NCBI GenBank assembly: GCA_030447525.1
Contig: JAUJOR010000012.1
Location: 62,001 to 126,000 of the forward strand
DNA: 64,000 nucleotides
Source: Chloroflexota bacterium
GTDB taxonomy: Bacteria; Chloroflexota; UBA11872; UBA12225
Direction of reading: 5' to 3'
A model generated the notes under the pieces. It had not been told where the DNA came from. It saw only the letters and a list, made by a program, of their open reading frames with translations, and made no database searches. Positions 53,401 to 62,896 of this stretch are shown in pieces. The position numbers and the translations under genes were made by a program. Every line of letters starts with the position of its first letter. Positions within the stretch are counted from its first letter, which is position 1.

Positions 53401-53662
53401 GATCGTCCCTCCGCTCGGCTGATGTATTGGCGACGCAATCGCTGACCAAAGGGGTTCCGCCAGCGGTGCCATCTCCGGTGAGCCGGCCGGGGGCGGGCCA
53501 AACGAGCCCACCGGTACAGGTCGGCCGTTACGAGAAGGCAGACAGTGGCTGTGGCCAGTGGGCCGGAGCCCCGGTAGCACCGCCAGCAGCTGTGTATTGT
53601 AGCGCCACGTCGCGCCACTTCCGAAGAGCGCCGGCGGAGTCAACACGCAGGAGGAAACTTGT

Positions 53663-54547
53663 ATGCCAGAACGCAGAATGAGTCGCCGGGTGATCGGCGT
53701 CACCGCGGTCACGGCGGCCGCCGGAGGGACGGTCATGCTCCTACCCCAGGACGCCGTCTACGGCGATGCCGTGGCCGCCCCGCTCCCCCAGGCAACGGCC
53801 GTATCGCCACAGGCCACGGCGACCTCCCCCCAACCCCTCCCGGGGCAGCGCCCGCTGCGCTTCTTCCCGGTGGACCCGATCTTCGCCTCCTACTACGCCC
53901 AGGTAGACGGCCCGCGCGTGCTGGGCCAGGCCATCTCCGCCCTGACCACCTCCGGCGGCGTCCCGGCGCAGTACTTCGAAAAGGCCCGCCTGGAGGACTC
54001 GCGCAGCCGGAACCCCACCGGCAACCCGGCATACGACTTTGAGTACGGCTTGCTGGTGGATGAGATGAAGGCCGTCCGTAGCCAGCGAGCGGTAGGAGGT
54101 GAGCGCTCCACCGTCACGTACGACACCATTCAGACGCAGTCCGATCCCTCCCTGCGTGTCCCGACCCCCGCCGCCTTTACCGCCGGGGACGCCCTGGTGC
54201 TGGCGGATGGCTCGGCCTTCATCCCCTTCACCTCCAACCTCTCGGCGGCCCCCGGCCACAACGTCCCCCGCTTCTTCTGGGATTTCATCAATCGCACCGA
54301 CCTGTTCCCAGGTGGCTGGCTGCACGACATCGGTCTGCCGATCACCCCGGCGCTGGACGCCCGCGTCGACAAGGGGCGCTTTATCGGGACGCAGATCACT
54401 CGGGTGACCGACGCCCAGATCACCATCCAGGCCTTCCAGCGCACCATCCTGACCTATGACCCGAACAACCCGGAAGGGTTCCTCACGGAGCGGGCCAATA
54501 CCGGCACGGACTACTACGCCGTGTTCCCGGAGCGCTTCCCGCAGTAA
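53663..54547 (+). CDS. Secreted protein with repeat typical of Chloroflexota exoproteins
   Basis: 294 residues. A basic, Tat-like start (RRMSRRVIGVTAVTAAAGGT) and a Ser/Thr/Pro linker are followed by two degenerate modules: FASYYAQVDGPRVLGQAISA ending VPAQYFEKARLED, and FWDFINRTDLFPGGWLHDIG, PITPALDA with IQAFQRTILTYDP. The F-x-x-Y/F...G...G.P(I/L)...Q-x-F-E/Q-R order is seen in LGFP-like cell-surface modules. Function unknown, probably wall-associated. AGGAGG precedes the ATG by 8 nt. Single gene. Confidence 0.7.
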   Translation: MPERRMSRRVIGVTAVTAAAGGTVMLLPQDAVYGDAVAAPLPQATAVSPQATATSPQPLPGQRPLRFFPVDPIFASYYAQVDGPRVLGQAISALTTSGGVPAQYFEKARLEDSRSRNPTGNPAYDFEYGLLVDEMKAVRSQRAVGGERSTVTYDTIQTQSDPSLRVPTPAAFTAGDALVLADGSAFIPFTSNLSAAPGHNVPRFFWDFINRTDLFPGGWLHDIGLPITPALDARVDKGRFIGTQITRVTDAQITIQAFQRTILTYDPNNPEGFLTERANTGTDYYAVFPERFPQ

Positions 54548-54639
54548 CGGGGCAGCGTCTACAGGCCGTGGCCCAGTGGGGCGCCGTGCCGGCCCTGGCG
54601 CGCCCCACCGGACCGGCCTTGTCCGGCCCCCGCCTTACA

Positions 54640-56157
54640 ATGAGCGCCGTGTGGTTGCCTGTGTGGTTCCGCCCGGCGCTCGTCCTCTTGACCTTGGCCG
54701 GCTTTGCCCTGCGCCTCCACGGGCTGCACCGGCAGAGCTTCTGGCTTGACGAGGTGGATGCCCTGGCATTCGCCGCCGAGCCAGTGGGGACGCTGCTCCG
54801 CAAGCTGTGGACGATCGGCGAGAACGGCCCGCTGTACTTTGTGCTCCTGAAGGGCTGGCTGGCCCTGGTGGGGACGAGCGAGTTCGGGGCCCGCTCCCTT
54901 TCGGCGATGACCTCCACGCTGGCCATCCCCCTGGTCGCAGTTCTGGCCCAGCGCCTCTTCCACCACGCGCCGACGGCCGTGATCGCGGGCGCCCTGGCCG
55001 CCGGCTCCCCCTACTACGTCTGGTACGCCCAGGACGCCAAGATGTACCCCTTGTTCGCTGCCCTGGCCCTGGCCGGGCAATACGCCCTCGTCCGTGCCTG
55101 GACACAGCGCCCGGTGGCCGGTGGGGGAGGGGAGGGGAGCGCTGCCTCGACCAGAGGATGGTGGGCGATGTACGTGATCTGCTCCTCCCTGGCCCTCTAC
55201 GTCCACCTCTTCGCCGCCCTGCAGATCGCCGCCAACACGGCGGCGGGGCTGTGGCTCTGGCTCCGCCGGCCGGGGAGCGGTAAGCGAGCGCGGGGCTTTG
55301 TCATAGCCACCCTGCTCCTCGTCCTCCCCTACCTCCCCCTGGCGGCCTGGCAAGCCGGGGTCTTGCTACGCCGGGAGAACGTGGGCTACCGTCCGGCCGA
55401 TCTGGGGACCATCGTCGTGGCCCTCCTGGAGCAGCTGACGTGGCACCTCAACCCGCCGCCCGACCGGCGCTGGCTCGTCCTCCTGGCCGCCCTCCTGGCG
55501 TGGGGGTGGTGGCGCACCCGCGCCAGCACGCTGCCCATCCCCGCACGCTCGCTCTCGCCCCAGGCCCCGGCCGTCCTGGCCCTGTGGCTCCTCGTCCCGG
55601 TCGCCCTCACCCTGCTCCTGCAAGGCACCGTCCCTGTCTTCCGTGACCGCTACCTGATTCCCCTCCTTGCCCCCCTCTTGCTCCTCATGGCCCGCGCCAT
55701 CGCCCCGCCGTGGAACGTGGGCAACCCCCTGGGCCTGGCCTGCGCCCTTTTCGCCGCCGGGGGTTTCGGCTACGCCGCTCTCCACCGCCCCCCTAACCCG
55801 GACTTTCGGGCGGCGGCCGCCCTGGTGCGCCACACGGCCGCACCGGGCGAGGCGATAGGGTTCCTGGCCGAGTACACCGAGCGCCCGTTCAACTTCTACT
55901 TCCAGGCCGGCCCGGCGGGGTACCAGAAGGTGCGCCTCCCCTACACCAACTACCCCGGGCTAGACGAGGGCGACGGCCTGCGCGCCGTGGCCGCCAGTCT
56001 CCGCGGCGGACAGTGGCTGTGGGTGGTGCGCTTCGAGGACTGGCTCTGGGACAGCCGCGATCTAACCGGCCAGTATCTCGCCAACCGGGGCGCACGCCCC
56101 GTGCTGCGGCGGGACTTCAACGGCGTCTCCGTTACCCGCTACGAGTTGCCCTGGTAA
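54640..56157 (+). CDS. GT39-like membrane glycosyltransferase
   Basis: About 505 residues with some ten helices. Landmarks are FALRLHGLHRQSFWLDEVDA (the catalytic DE loop), ENGPLYFVLLKGWLALVGTS, GSPYYVWYAQDAKMYPLFAA and FRDRYLIPLLAPLLLL, typical of dolichyl-phosphate-mannose-type GT-C enzymes. ATG 54640 begins at the natural N-terminus; there is no Shine-Dalgarno site. A GTG at 54568 is possible but adds low-complexity residues. The donor is expected to be a polyprenyl-phosphate sugar; acceptor unknown. Confidence 0.8.
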   Translation: MSAVWLPVWFRPALVLLTLAGFALRLHGLHRQSFWLDEVDALAFAAEPVGTLLRKLWTIGENGPLYFVLLKGWLALVGTSEFGARSLSAMTSTLAIPLVAVLAQRLFHHAPTAVIAGALAAGSPYYVWYAQDAKMYPLFAALALAGQYALVRAWTQRPVAGGGGEGSAASTRGWWAMYVICSSLALYVHLFAALQIAANTAAGLWLWLRRPGSGKRARGFVIATLLLVLPYLPLAAWQAGVLLRRENVGYRPADLGTIVVALLEQLTWHLNPPPDRRWLVLLAALLAWGWWRTRASTLPIPARSLSPQAPAVLALWLLVPVALTLLLQGTVPVFRDRYLIPLLAPLLLLMARAIAPPWNVGNPLGLACALFAAGGFGYAALHRPPNPDFRAAAALVRHTAAPGEAIGFLAEYTERPFNFYFQAGPAGYQKVRLPYTNYPGLDEGDGLRAVAASLRGGQWLWVVRFEDWLWDSRDLTGQYLANRGARPVLRRDFNGVSVTRYELPW

Positions 56158-56253
56158 GCGCCCCGGCCCGTGCACGTCGGCCGCAGGGCGTTGTGAGTCC
56201 CTGGAGCCTGAGCTCTCCGAGGGCAACTGCCCGGTGAGTGCCCCTAGGCCGTG

Positions 56254-56892
56254 CTAGTGGTCACGGACCGGCGTTGCCCGGCGCCGGGTAAAGGCCAGGC
56301 GGCACTGATCGATCATCTTCCAGGCCGCCTCTCGTTCCTGCCAGCCCTTCACGTTCACCATCTTGTCCTCCAGGAGCTTGTAGGTGGCGAAGAAGCCTTC
56401 GATCTCCCGCAGCCAGTGGCTGGGGAGGTCGCGCAGGTGGTGCACGTCCTGAAAGCGCGGGTCGCCGATGGGGACGGCCAGGATCTTCTCGTCTCGTCCC
56501 TTCTCGTCGTCCATCTCCAGCATACCGATCACCCGCGCCGGCACGACACAGCCGGGAAAAGTCGGCTCTTGGACGACTACCAGGACGTCCAGGTGGTCGC
56601 CGTCCATGGCCAGGGTTTCCGGAATAAAGCCGTAGTCCGTGGGGTAGTGCACCGAGGAGTGGAGCGTGCGGTCGAGGCGGATGCGCCCCAGGGCGTCGTC
56701 GAACTCGTACTTATTCCGGCTCCCTCGGGGGATCTCGACAGTCACCCAGAGAACCTCTTCGTCCTCCTCCTCCTCCTGCCCCGAGTAGGCCACACCCTCC
56801 GACCGCCCCGGCACGGCGGCGCCTTCTTCCGGCCCTGCGCCGGCGCCGCGGCGGTCGTCCTCTACCCCTTCGCTGTCCATGCCTTTGCTCAT
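56254..56892 (-). CDS. ppa: Inorganic pyrophosphatase (family I) with acidic N-terminal extension
   Basis: 212 residues. A Glu/Gly-rich 45-residue extension precedes a normal family I core: VEIPRGSRNKYEFD, YPTDYGFIPETLAMDGDHLD (the D-G-D-x-x-D metal motif), DDEKGRDEKILAVP and HWLREIEGFFATYK. It hydrolyses pyrophosphate in the cytoplasm. The ATG at 56892 has TACCAT 7 nt upstream and no Shine-Dalgarno site, suggesting a leaderless mRNA; ATG 56880 is an alternative start. Confidence 0.92.
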   Translation of the reverse strand: MSKGMDSEGVEDDRRGAGAGPEEGAAVPGRSEGVAYSGQEEEEDEEVLWVTVEIPRGSRNKYEFDDALGRIRLDRTLHSSVHYPTDYGFIPETLAMDGDHLDVLVVVQEPTFPGCVVPARVIGMLEMDDEKGRDEKILAVPIGDPRFQDVHHLRDLPSHWLREIEGFFATYKLLEDKMVNVKGWQEREAAWKMIDQCRLAFTRRRATPVRDH

Positions 56893-57036
56893 CGGCGGTA
56901 TGGTAGCGTCTCATCGCCCCCCGGCTGTCGCCCCGGCTGCCCAACGGGTTTCCGGCTCGAGACCTGCCCGCCGGGGAGTGCCCGAGGGGGCCCAGCCGGC
57001 GAGGGGCGTGGACGGGGCCACGAAGAAGCCCTGGCG

Positions 57037-57789
57037 TCAGACCATGAAGGCCCCGCCGTTCAGGTTGAGCGTCTCTCCGGTGACAAAGGCGGCTGCGTCA
57101 GAGGCGAGATAGGCGACGGCCTGGGCCACCTCGCGTGCCGTGGCCAGGCGCCCCAGGGGGATAGTGGTGATCAGGTGCTCCTGGAGCGATGGCTCCAGGC
57201 CGCGGATCATGTCGGTGTCCACCGGGCCGGGGGCCACGGCGTTCACCCGCACGCCGTGTGGGGCGCACTGCACCGCCAGGGACATGGTCAAGCCGATGAC
57301 GCCCGCCTTGGAAGCCACGTAGCTGGGGGATGCCAGCGTCGATCTGGTGCGCCCAGAGATGGAAGCCAGATTCACGATGCTCCCCTGCCGGCGGGCGATC
57401 ATCCCTGGGAGCGCGGCGCGGCACACGAGGAACGTCCCCTTCAGGTTGATGTCCAGCAGCTCGTCCCATGCCGCCGGCGTCACGGCGTCCAGCCCGCCGA
57501 TGCGGTAGATCCCGGCGCAGTTGACCAGCACATCCAGCCGCCCCAGCGCTCGCTCAGCCGCCCCCGTGGCCTCGGCCACGCTCGCTTCGGAGGTGACGTC
57601 TACGGCCACGGCCAGCGCAGGGCCGCCCAGCCGGCGCACGACCCCCGCCGTCTCCTCAGCCCCCTCTAGCCGTACGTCGGCAGCGGCCACGGCCATGCCT
57701 TCTTCGGCGAAGAGGCGCGCCGTTTCCCGGCCAATGCCGCCCCCCGCCCCGGTGATGAACGCTACTTTTCCGCTGAGGCCCAGGTCCAT
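57037..57789 (-). CDS. Short-chain dehydrogenase/reductase
   Basis: 250 residues: TGAGGGIGRETARLF, AADVRL (Asp after beta-2, NAD), NCAGIYRIGG, Ser in NLASISGRTRS, Tyr-x3-Lys in SYVASKAGVIG, RVNAVAPGPVDTDMI, and a complete end VTGETLNLNGGAFM. Resembles 3-oxoacyl-ACP reductase/2-deoxygluconate dehydrogenase-type SDRs. Substrate unknown. It is transcribed away from the small plus-strand peptide frame at 57821. Confidence 0.88.
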   Translation of the reverse strand: MDLGLSGKVAFITGAGGGIGRETARLFAEEGMAVAAADVRLEGAEETAGVVRRLGGPALAVAVDVTSEASVAEATGAAERALGRLDVLVNCAGIYRIGGLDAVTPAAWDELLDINLKGTFLVCRAALPGMIARRQGSIVNLASISGRTRSTLASPSYVASKAGVIGLTMSLAVQCAPHGVRVNAVAPGPVDTDMIRGLEPSLQEHLITTIPLGRLATAREVAQAVAYLASDAAAFVTGETLNLNGGAFMV

Positions 57790-57820
57790 GCCCCTGATGG
57801 TACTGGCTCAGAGGGAGGCG

Positions 57821-57886
57821 ATGGGGAACATGGCCAACGACGTCAACGCCGTGCTGGAGGAGTATCGCCGCCAGCGCGGGAGATAG
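57821..57886 (+). CDS. Possible 21-residue peptide
   Basis: The frame from ATG 57821 encodes MGNMANDVNAVLEEYRRQRG plus Arg, an amphipathic helix with good codon bias. GGGAGG lies very close upstream. It may be a real micro-ORF or a remnant of a degraded gene next to the broken ABC exporter. Confidence 0.25.
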   Translation: MGNMANDVNAVLEEYRRQRGR

Positions 57887-57942
57887 ACCCTTGGGGTGCA
57901 GCAGGGACCTATCCCGCTGGCCGGGCGTGGCACCCTTTACCT

Positions 57943-58393
57943 GTGATCGCCAGACGCGTCCCCGCCGCGCGCCGGCCGGGTCTTGACCCGGACCTCCCGC
58001 CGGTCTCGGCCGGCCGGCTCTTCGCCCTGCTGCGTCCCTACCGCCTCGGCGGGGGAGCGGGGCGTGCAGCTCTCGGCGGGGCAGCGCCAGCGCATCGCTA
58101 TCGCCCGGGCCATCCTGCGTAACCCTAGCCTCCTGCTGCTGGACGAGGCCACGGCCGCTCTGGACAACGAGTCCGAGCACCTCGTTCAGGAGGCCCTCGA
58201 CCGCCTGATGGCGGGGAGGACGACGATCGTCGTCGCCCACCGCCTGACCACGGTGGAGCACGCCGATCGCATCGTCGCCCTGGACGGCGGGCGAGTGGTG
58301 GAGCAGGGAACGCCGGCTGAGCTCGTCGCCTTCGGTGGCCTCTACCACCGCCTGCTGACCCGCAGTTTCGCCGAGGTGGCCCCGGACCCGTGA
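57943..58393 (+). pseudogene. ABC exporter remnant with internal deletion
   Basis: The N-terminal 40 codons from GTG 57943 ([20 protein letters not shown]) look like the start of an ABC transporter with fused TM and ATPase domains. In a different frame the sequence resumes at [20 protein letters not shown], followed by Walker [14 protein letters not shown]-loop [15 protein letters not shown] and a natural end. All TM helices and Walker A (about 500 residues) are gone. The joint is near 58050 in a G-rich run. Clearly nonfunctional as an exporter; a deletion or a misassembly. Confidence 0.82.
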
Positions 58394-58581
58394 TCGACCA
58401 GAGCCGTGATCGGCCAGAGGACGGCACCCCTCTTTCTGATCTTGCCCCCGGCCCGTACCGGCCAGGCTACCTCCACCTTCCCCCCGCGGATACGGCGTGG
58501 CCGCCGGTGCACGGCGGCAGGGTTGCAAGGCTGCCCCTGCGGACCGGGGCGTGATGGGGCCGTTGCCGGTAGCATAACGGC

Positions 58582-59388
58582 GTGAGGGCGAGCGATCGCA
58601 CGGCCGGGGCGCCAGAGGCGCCAGAGGAACAGGGACCCACCTGTCTGGTGGCGCCGGGCGCGCCGCGCCTATCTGTGGTCATCCCCGCCTATAACGAGGC
58701 CCTGCGCCTGCCCCTCACGCTCGCCGCCTGGGCGGAGTTCTTAGGCCGGCAGCCCTACGACGCCGAGGTGCTGGTGGTGGAAGACGGGAGTCGCGACCAG
58801 ACCTCGCAAGTGGTGCAGGACTTCGCTGCCCGGCGCTCCGGCCCCCCGGCCGTTCGCCTCCTGACACTGGGGGAGAACCGGGGCAAGGGTGGCGCGGTGC
58901 GGGCGGGGATGCTGGCCAGCGCCGGGGCCTACGCCTTTTACGTCGACGCCGACCTCAACATTGCCCCCCATTACGTCACCCCTGCCTTGCGCCTCATGTC
59001 CCAGGGCTATGACGTCGTCGCCGGCCGGCGCCCCCTGCGGGCCTACGCCGCCACGGAACGCAGCCCTGCTCGCCTCCTGGCCGGGGCCCTCGTGCAGGCA
59101 GCCCGGCGCGCCATCGTCCTGCCGGTGATCCGTGATACCCAGTGCGGCTTCAAGGGCTTCCAGCGTGACGTCGCCCAGGCCGTCTTCCAACGCACCCTGA
59201 TCTGCTCCTTCGCCTTCGACATCGAAGTCCTGTTCCTGGCCCGCCAGCTGGGCGCCCGCATTGTGGAGCTGCCGGTGGACGTCACGTTTCGCTCCGGCTC
59301 CAGCTACAACCTGCGCCGGCACCTGGGGCCCTTCCTACGGGACATTACCCACATCCGGCGCAACGCCCGCCTGGGACGCTACGCCTGA
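58582..59388 (+). CDS. GT2 glycosyltransferase (dolichyl/polyprenyl-phosphate sugar synthase-like)
   Basis: 268 residues of a GT-A enzyme: LSVVIPAYNEALRLPLTLAA, VLVVEDGSRDQT, LTLGENRGKGGAVRAGMLAS, donor DADLN, and RDTQCGFKGFQRDVAQAVF with SFAFDIEVLFLARQLGARIV, as in ALG5-like dolichyl-phosphate glucosyltransferases. Probably makes polyprenyl-phosphate-linked glucose or mannose, the donor for the GT39-like enzymes nearby. GTG start, with TAGCAT 6 nt upstream, suggests a leaderless mRNA. Confidence 0.88.
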   Translation: MRASDRTAGAPEAPEEQGPTCLVAPGAPRLSVVIPAYNEALRLPLTLAAWAEFLGRQPYDAEVLVVEDGSRDQTSQVVQDFAARRSGPPAVRLLTLGENRGKGGAVRAGMLASAGAYAFYVDADLNIAPHYVTPALRLMSQGYDVVAGRRPLRAYAATERSPARLLAGALVQAARRAIVLPVIRDTQCGFKGFQRDVAQAVFQRTLICSFAFDIEVLFLARQLGARIVELPVDVTFRSGSSYNLRRHLGPFLRDITHIRRNARLGRYA

Positions 59389-59446
59389 CGCCCCACCAGG
59401 GGCTGCGACCCCTAGCAACTCCAGCATCGAGAGGAACGTAAGCGAC

Positions 59447-60280
59447 GTGCTCCCCTCCATCGAGCTCCGCTGGGCGCTGGTGCATGGTGCGATCCTGGCC
59501 CTCTATGGCAATGCCCTCAATCTCGTCGCCGCTCGGGTCTCGGCCCGGCGGCGCAACCGGCTGGGCGTCGCCGGGCCACTGGCCCTGGTAGCCGCCGTCG
59601 CGTCCTGGCACCGCTGGGTCGACCGGGGCACGCTGCCCGGCCTGGGCCTGCACCGTCAGGGCTGGCGCCGGGGCCTGCTGTGGGGCACGCTCGCCGGCGC
59701 CATTCTGGCCGTACCTCCGCTGCTCTTCTTTCTCGCCCCCTATCGCCGAGGCACTACCATACGGTTCGACGAGGTGTCCGGCATCGGCCGGCGCGCTCTG
59801 CTGCACCGCCTGCTGGTCACCACGCCCATCCTGGTGGCTTTGGCCGAGGAACTGGCCTTTCGGGGCTCCCTGCAGGGGCGGTTACAGCGGGTCCTCCCCG
59901 GCCGGCCGGTGGCCACGGTGACCCTCAGCAGTCTCTCCTTCGCCTGCTGGCACGTGGCGGTGAACGTGCGCACGCTCCAGGCGACGAACGTCGTCAGCGG
60001 AGTGGCCATCCCCCTGCCGGTGGCCCTGGCCGGTGGCCTGCTGGGCGTCTTCGCCGGCGGACTGGTCTTCGGGGGTCTCTATCATCGCACCGGCAGCCTC
60101 GTCGGCCCGGTGGCCGGCCACTGGCTGGTAGACGCCCTGATGCTCCTGGCCCTGTACCGTCTTAACGCCCAGGGCCCAAACCAGGGCCACGGCGTAGAGG
60201 GCGCTATCCAGGAGGAAGACGGCTCGCAGGTCGATCCCGGCCAGGGCACCGGTGAGCAGCGGGCTGCAGGCGCTCCCTAG
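59447..60280 (+). CDS. CPBP family intramembrane protease, altered C-terminus
   Basis: About 277 residues. The CPBP (Abi/Rce1-like) motifs are VALAEELAFRGSLQGRL (EE-x3-R), SSLSFACWHVAVNV, and HRTGSLVGPVAGHWLVDALM, with seven to eight helices. The natural end should come soon after LLALYRL (about 60163); instead the frame runs 40 more residues through the antisense of the MFS gene. GTG 59447 with AGAGG upstream. The tail suggests a deletion at the convergent junction removed both stop codons. Confidence 0.75.
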   Translation: MLPSIELRWALVHGAILALYGNALNLVAARVSARRRNRLGVAGPLALVAAVASWHRWVDRGTLPGLGLHRQGWRRGLLWGTLAGAILAVPPLLFFLAPYRRGTTIRFDEVSGIGRRALLHRLLVTTPILVALAEELAFRGSLQGRLQRVLPGRPVATVTLSSLSFACWHVAVNVRTLQATNVVSGVAIPLPVALAGGLLGVFAGGLVFGGLYHRTGSLVGPVAGHWLVDALMLLALYRLNAQGPNQGHGVEGAIQEEDGSQVDPGQGTGEQRAAGAP

Positions 60281-61352
60281 CAGGGCGATACTGGAGAGGA
60301 CGCCGAACGCCGCCCCTTTCTCGGCCGGCGGGATAACCCCATTGGCCAGGCTATAGGCCAGCGTCAGCGTGCCACCGGCGAACAGGCCCAGCAGGGCACG
60401 TACCACGAGGAGCTGCAGGGGAGTCTGGACGGCGGCCATGGGGAAGCACAGGATCACCCCGGCCACGAGCGTGAGCAGGAGCAGGCGGCGCACCGGCAGG
60501 CGCCCGGCCAGATGCCCCAGGAGCGAGGCGGAGATCCCTGTGCCCACGGCCGCCAGGGAGATGATCAACCCGGCATAGGAGGCGACCCTCTCCGGGGGCG
60601 TCCCCAGGGCGGCGACGTAGAGGGGCAGCACCGGGCCAAACGAGCGATTTCGGCCTCCTGCAGGACGCCGAAAACCCGCCCGGCGAGCAGCCCCCCCCCG
60701 GTGCTGGTCAGGCCGGACCGGCGAGCAGCCGCCGGTCGTCCTGGGTCAAGAGCGTGAGGGCGCCCAATCCCACCAGGATCACCATCGCCCCGGCGGTAAA
60801 GGATGCTCGCAGCCCGAAGCGGTCGGCGACGAGCCCGGCGCACAGGGGCCCGACGATCACCCCGCCGACCTGCGCGGCCTGGAGCATCCCTAAGGCCCCG
60901 CTGGCGCGAGACGCCGGGGCCACGGCCACCACATAGGCCATAGTCATGGAGGTGAACCCTCCGAAGACGCCGATGGCCGCCCGCAGGGCAAAGAGCTGGG
61001 CCACGTTGGTCACCTGGCCCATCAAGGCACAGGCGACGGCGAAGACGAGCAGCGAGCGCTGCACCATCCGCTTACGCCCGTAGCGGTCGGCCAGGAGGCC
61101 CCAAATGGGGGAGAAAAAGGCCGCCAGGAGCGGGGAGATGGCTAGCATCACCCCGCTCAGCAAGGCGGCTTGGGAGACATCCTCTACGCCCAGCTCCCGC
61201 ACGTACAACGGGAGGATGGGCATGACGAAGTTGAAGCCATAAAAGGCGATAAAGACGACGAGGGTGATGCCCCACTGGCTCCGCTGCCACCCAACGGCCC
61301 CGCCGGCAGCCCTTCGCCCTGACCGCTCAGTCCCCAGTTCTACGTCGGTCAC
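59882..61352 (-). pseudogene. Major facilitator superfamily transporter, frameshifted
   Basis: The first half (61352-60708) is a good MFS N-terminal bundle: FIAFYGFNFVMPILPLYVRE, LLADRYGRKRMVQRS and six helices, stopping after TQDDRRLLAGP. The second half (from 60640 down) continues in another frame with SFGPVLPLYVAALG, LLGHLAGRLPVRRLLLLTLV and five helices. Between them a 9-C run (60691-60699) and a third frame indicate at least one or two indels, and helix 7 is missing. Family similarity ends near 60160; the rest to 59882 is antisense to the CPBP gene. Probably nonfunctional, or misassembled. Confidence 0.75.
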
Positions 61353-61468
61353 CAGCCCCCTCGCCGTTCAGCGCCACACCTGTCCGGGGGTCACACCCGG
61401 CCCCGCCGCTCGAATGGGAGGGAGGCCAGGTGCGAAGGGCAGCAGTCGGCAGTCCGGACGGGGGATTT

Positions 61469-62896
61469 CTACTGGCCGGCGGTGGGGTTCTGCTGCCAGA
61501 ATTCGTCGATCTTCTGCTGCGCCAGGCGGTTGGCTTCCTTTAGGGCATCGCGCAGGCTGCTGGTCTCGTCGCGCAAGAACGCCGTAACGGTCTTGTTGTA
61601 CTCGGCGCGGATGTCCACGACGGCGGGGTGCTTGAAGTCACGCGACCCACTCCCCTGATCGAACAGACTGTAGAACTCCTTGCGCCCCAGGCCTGTGTCC
61701 GGGTCGTTCACGATCGAGGGGTCGCGAGCCGCCTCGCGGTTAGCGGCGACGTCGGCCGTGTTGCGCTGGACGTGCAGCCCCCCTTCCTTGGAGGCAGTGT
61801 ACTTCATGAAGTCCCACACCATGTCCAGCTTTGGCCCTCCCTTGCGCCCCACCTCCAGGATCCCCCCGCTGTAGACGTTGGCCTTGGAGTCACGCGGGCC
61901 CCGGGGGCCGCTGGGGATGGGGGAGACGGCGAACTTGAGGGTCTGATTCAGGCGCCGGTTGGCGCGCCGGATGTTGTCTGCGAACCAGTTCCCACCGTTG
62001 ATAAACGCCATCATCTTCTGACTGAAGAGGTCGGCGCCGCTCAGGGCTGTGCCGGGCCTGCGGTTATCACCCCCCGGCACGGTCGTGCGCCAGTCGTCCA
62101 CCGCCTGCACGCCCCCCAGGCGCGTAACGAACTTCTTGCCGTACTCGATCGCCTCAACCACCTCCGGGCTGTCGAGCAGGGCGGTCTTCCCATCGTCCGA
62201 GATCAGCTTGGCCCCGTTGGCCCGGGGCAAGACGATCTGCCAGGATGTCCCGGTGTGGGGCAAGTAGCCGACGAAGTCCCAGCCATCCCCCTGCTTCTTG
62301 GTCAGCTTGAGGGCCAGCTCCTCTAGCTGTGGCCAGGTGCTGGGGAGCGTCCTGGTGTCCACCCCGTTCTCTTCCATCAAGCCGGTGCCGAGCCACATGA
62401 AGACGATGTCCGGGTGCTGCATCATCGCCCAGGTCTTGCCCGACCAGGCCATCGTCTCCAGGGCGGAGGGGAACAACTGCTGCTTGTCCCACTTGTCTCG
62501 CTTGATCAGATCGTCGAGCGGGGCGGCGAACCCCTTGGCGCCCCACACCGGCACCCAATCGTTGCCGCACTGCCAGCAGTCCGGCGGGCTGCCCCCGGCA
62601 AAGGCCGTTTGCACCGCCGTTTCCAGGTTGCCGGAGGGCGTGGTGATCTGCACCTTCGGCCCCTCCTTGGCGTTGTAGCCTTCCATCAGCTGCTTCCAGC
62701 CGATGGGGCCGCCGTGGGTCGGCTGCTCGATGGGCCAGGGCTGCCAGAGCTCGAAGGTGCCGGTGAGCTGCTGCCCCCCGCCGGCGGTCGGCTGCCCGGC
62801 CGGCGCGGGGCCGCAGGCCCCGGCGAGCACGGCGACCAGCCCGCCCCCTGCTCCGGCGAGCACGCGACGGCGACTTACTTGCATTGTCCCTTTCAT
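61469..62896 (-). CDS. Extracellular solute-binding lipoprotein (sugar ABC type)
   Basis: 475 residues. A signal sequence with a twin-Arg-like start (SRRRVLAGAGG) and a lipobox LAGAC precede a family 1 solute-binding fold: FELWQPWPIEQPTHGGPIGW, FAGGSPPDCWQCGNDWVPVW, DLIKRDKWDKQQLFPSALET, MMAFINGGNWFADNI and WDFMKYTASKEGG. These are typical of carbohydrate-binding components. ATG 62896 has GGAGGGG 5 nt upstream. No permease or ATPase gene follows, since the next gene downstream on this strand is the broken MFS, so it is an orphan here. Confidence 0.87.
   Translation of the reverse strand: MKGTMQVSRRRVLAGAGGGLVAVLAGACGPAPAGQPTAGGGQQLTGTFELWQPWPIEQPTHGGPIGWKQLMEGYNAKEGPKVQITTPSGNLETAVQTAFAGGSPPDCWQCGNDWVPVWGAKGFAAPLDDLIKRDKWDKQQLFPSALETMAWSGKTWAMMQHPDIVFMWLGTGLMEENGVDTRTLPSTWPQLEELALKLTKKQGDGWDFVGYLPHTGTSWQIVLPRANGAKLISDDGKTALLDSPEVVEAIEYGKKFVTRLGGVQAVDDWRTTVPGGDNRRPGTALSGADLFSQKMMAFINGGNWFADNIRRANRRLNQTLKFAVSPIPSGPRGPRDSKANVYSGGILEVGRKGGPKLDMVWDFMKYTASKEGGLHVQRNTADVAANREAARDPSIVNDPDTGLGRKEFYSLFDQGSGSRDFKHPAVVDIRAEYNKTVTAFLRDETSSLRDALKEANRLAQQKIDEFWQQNPTAGQ

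Noticed and set aside
52312..53736. Long minus-strand frame of 474 codons over the PAP2 gene
   Set aside because: It merges the frameshifted FmdB start with antisense of PAP2; composition is non-protein-like apart from the FmdB part.
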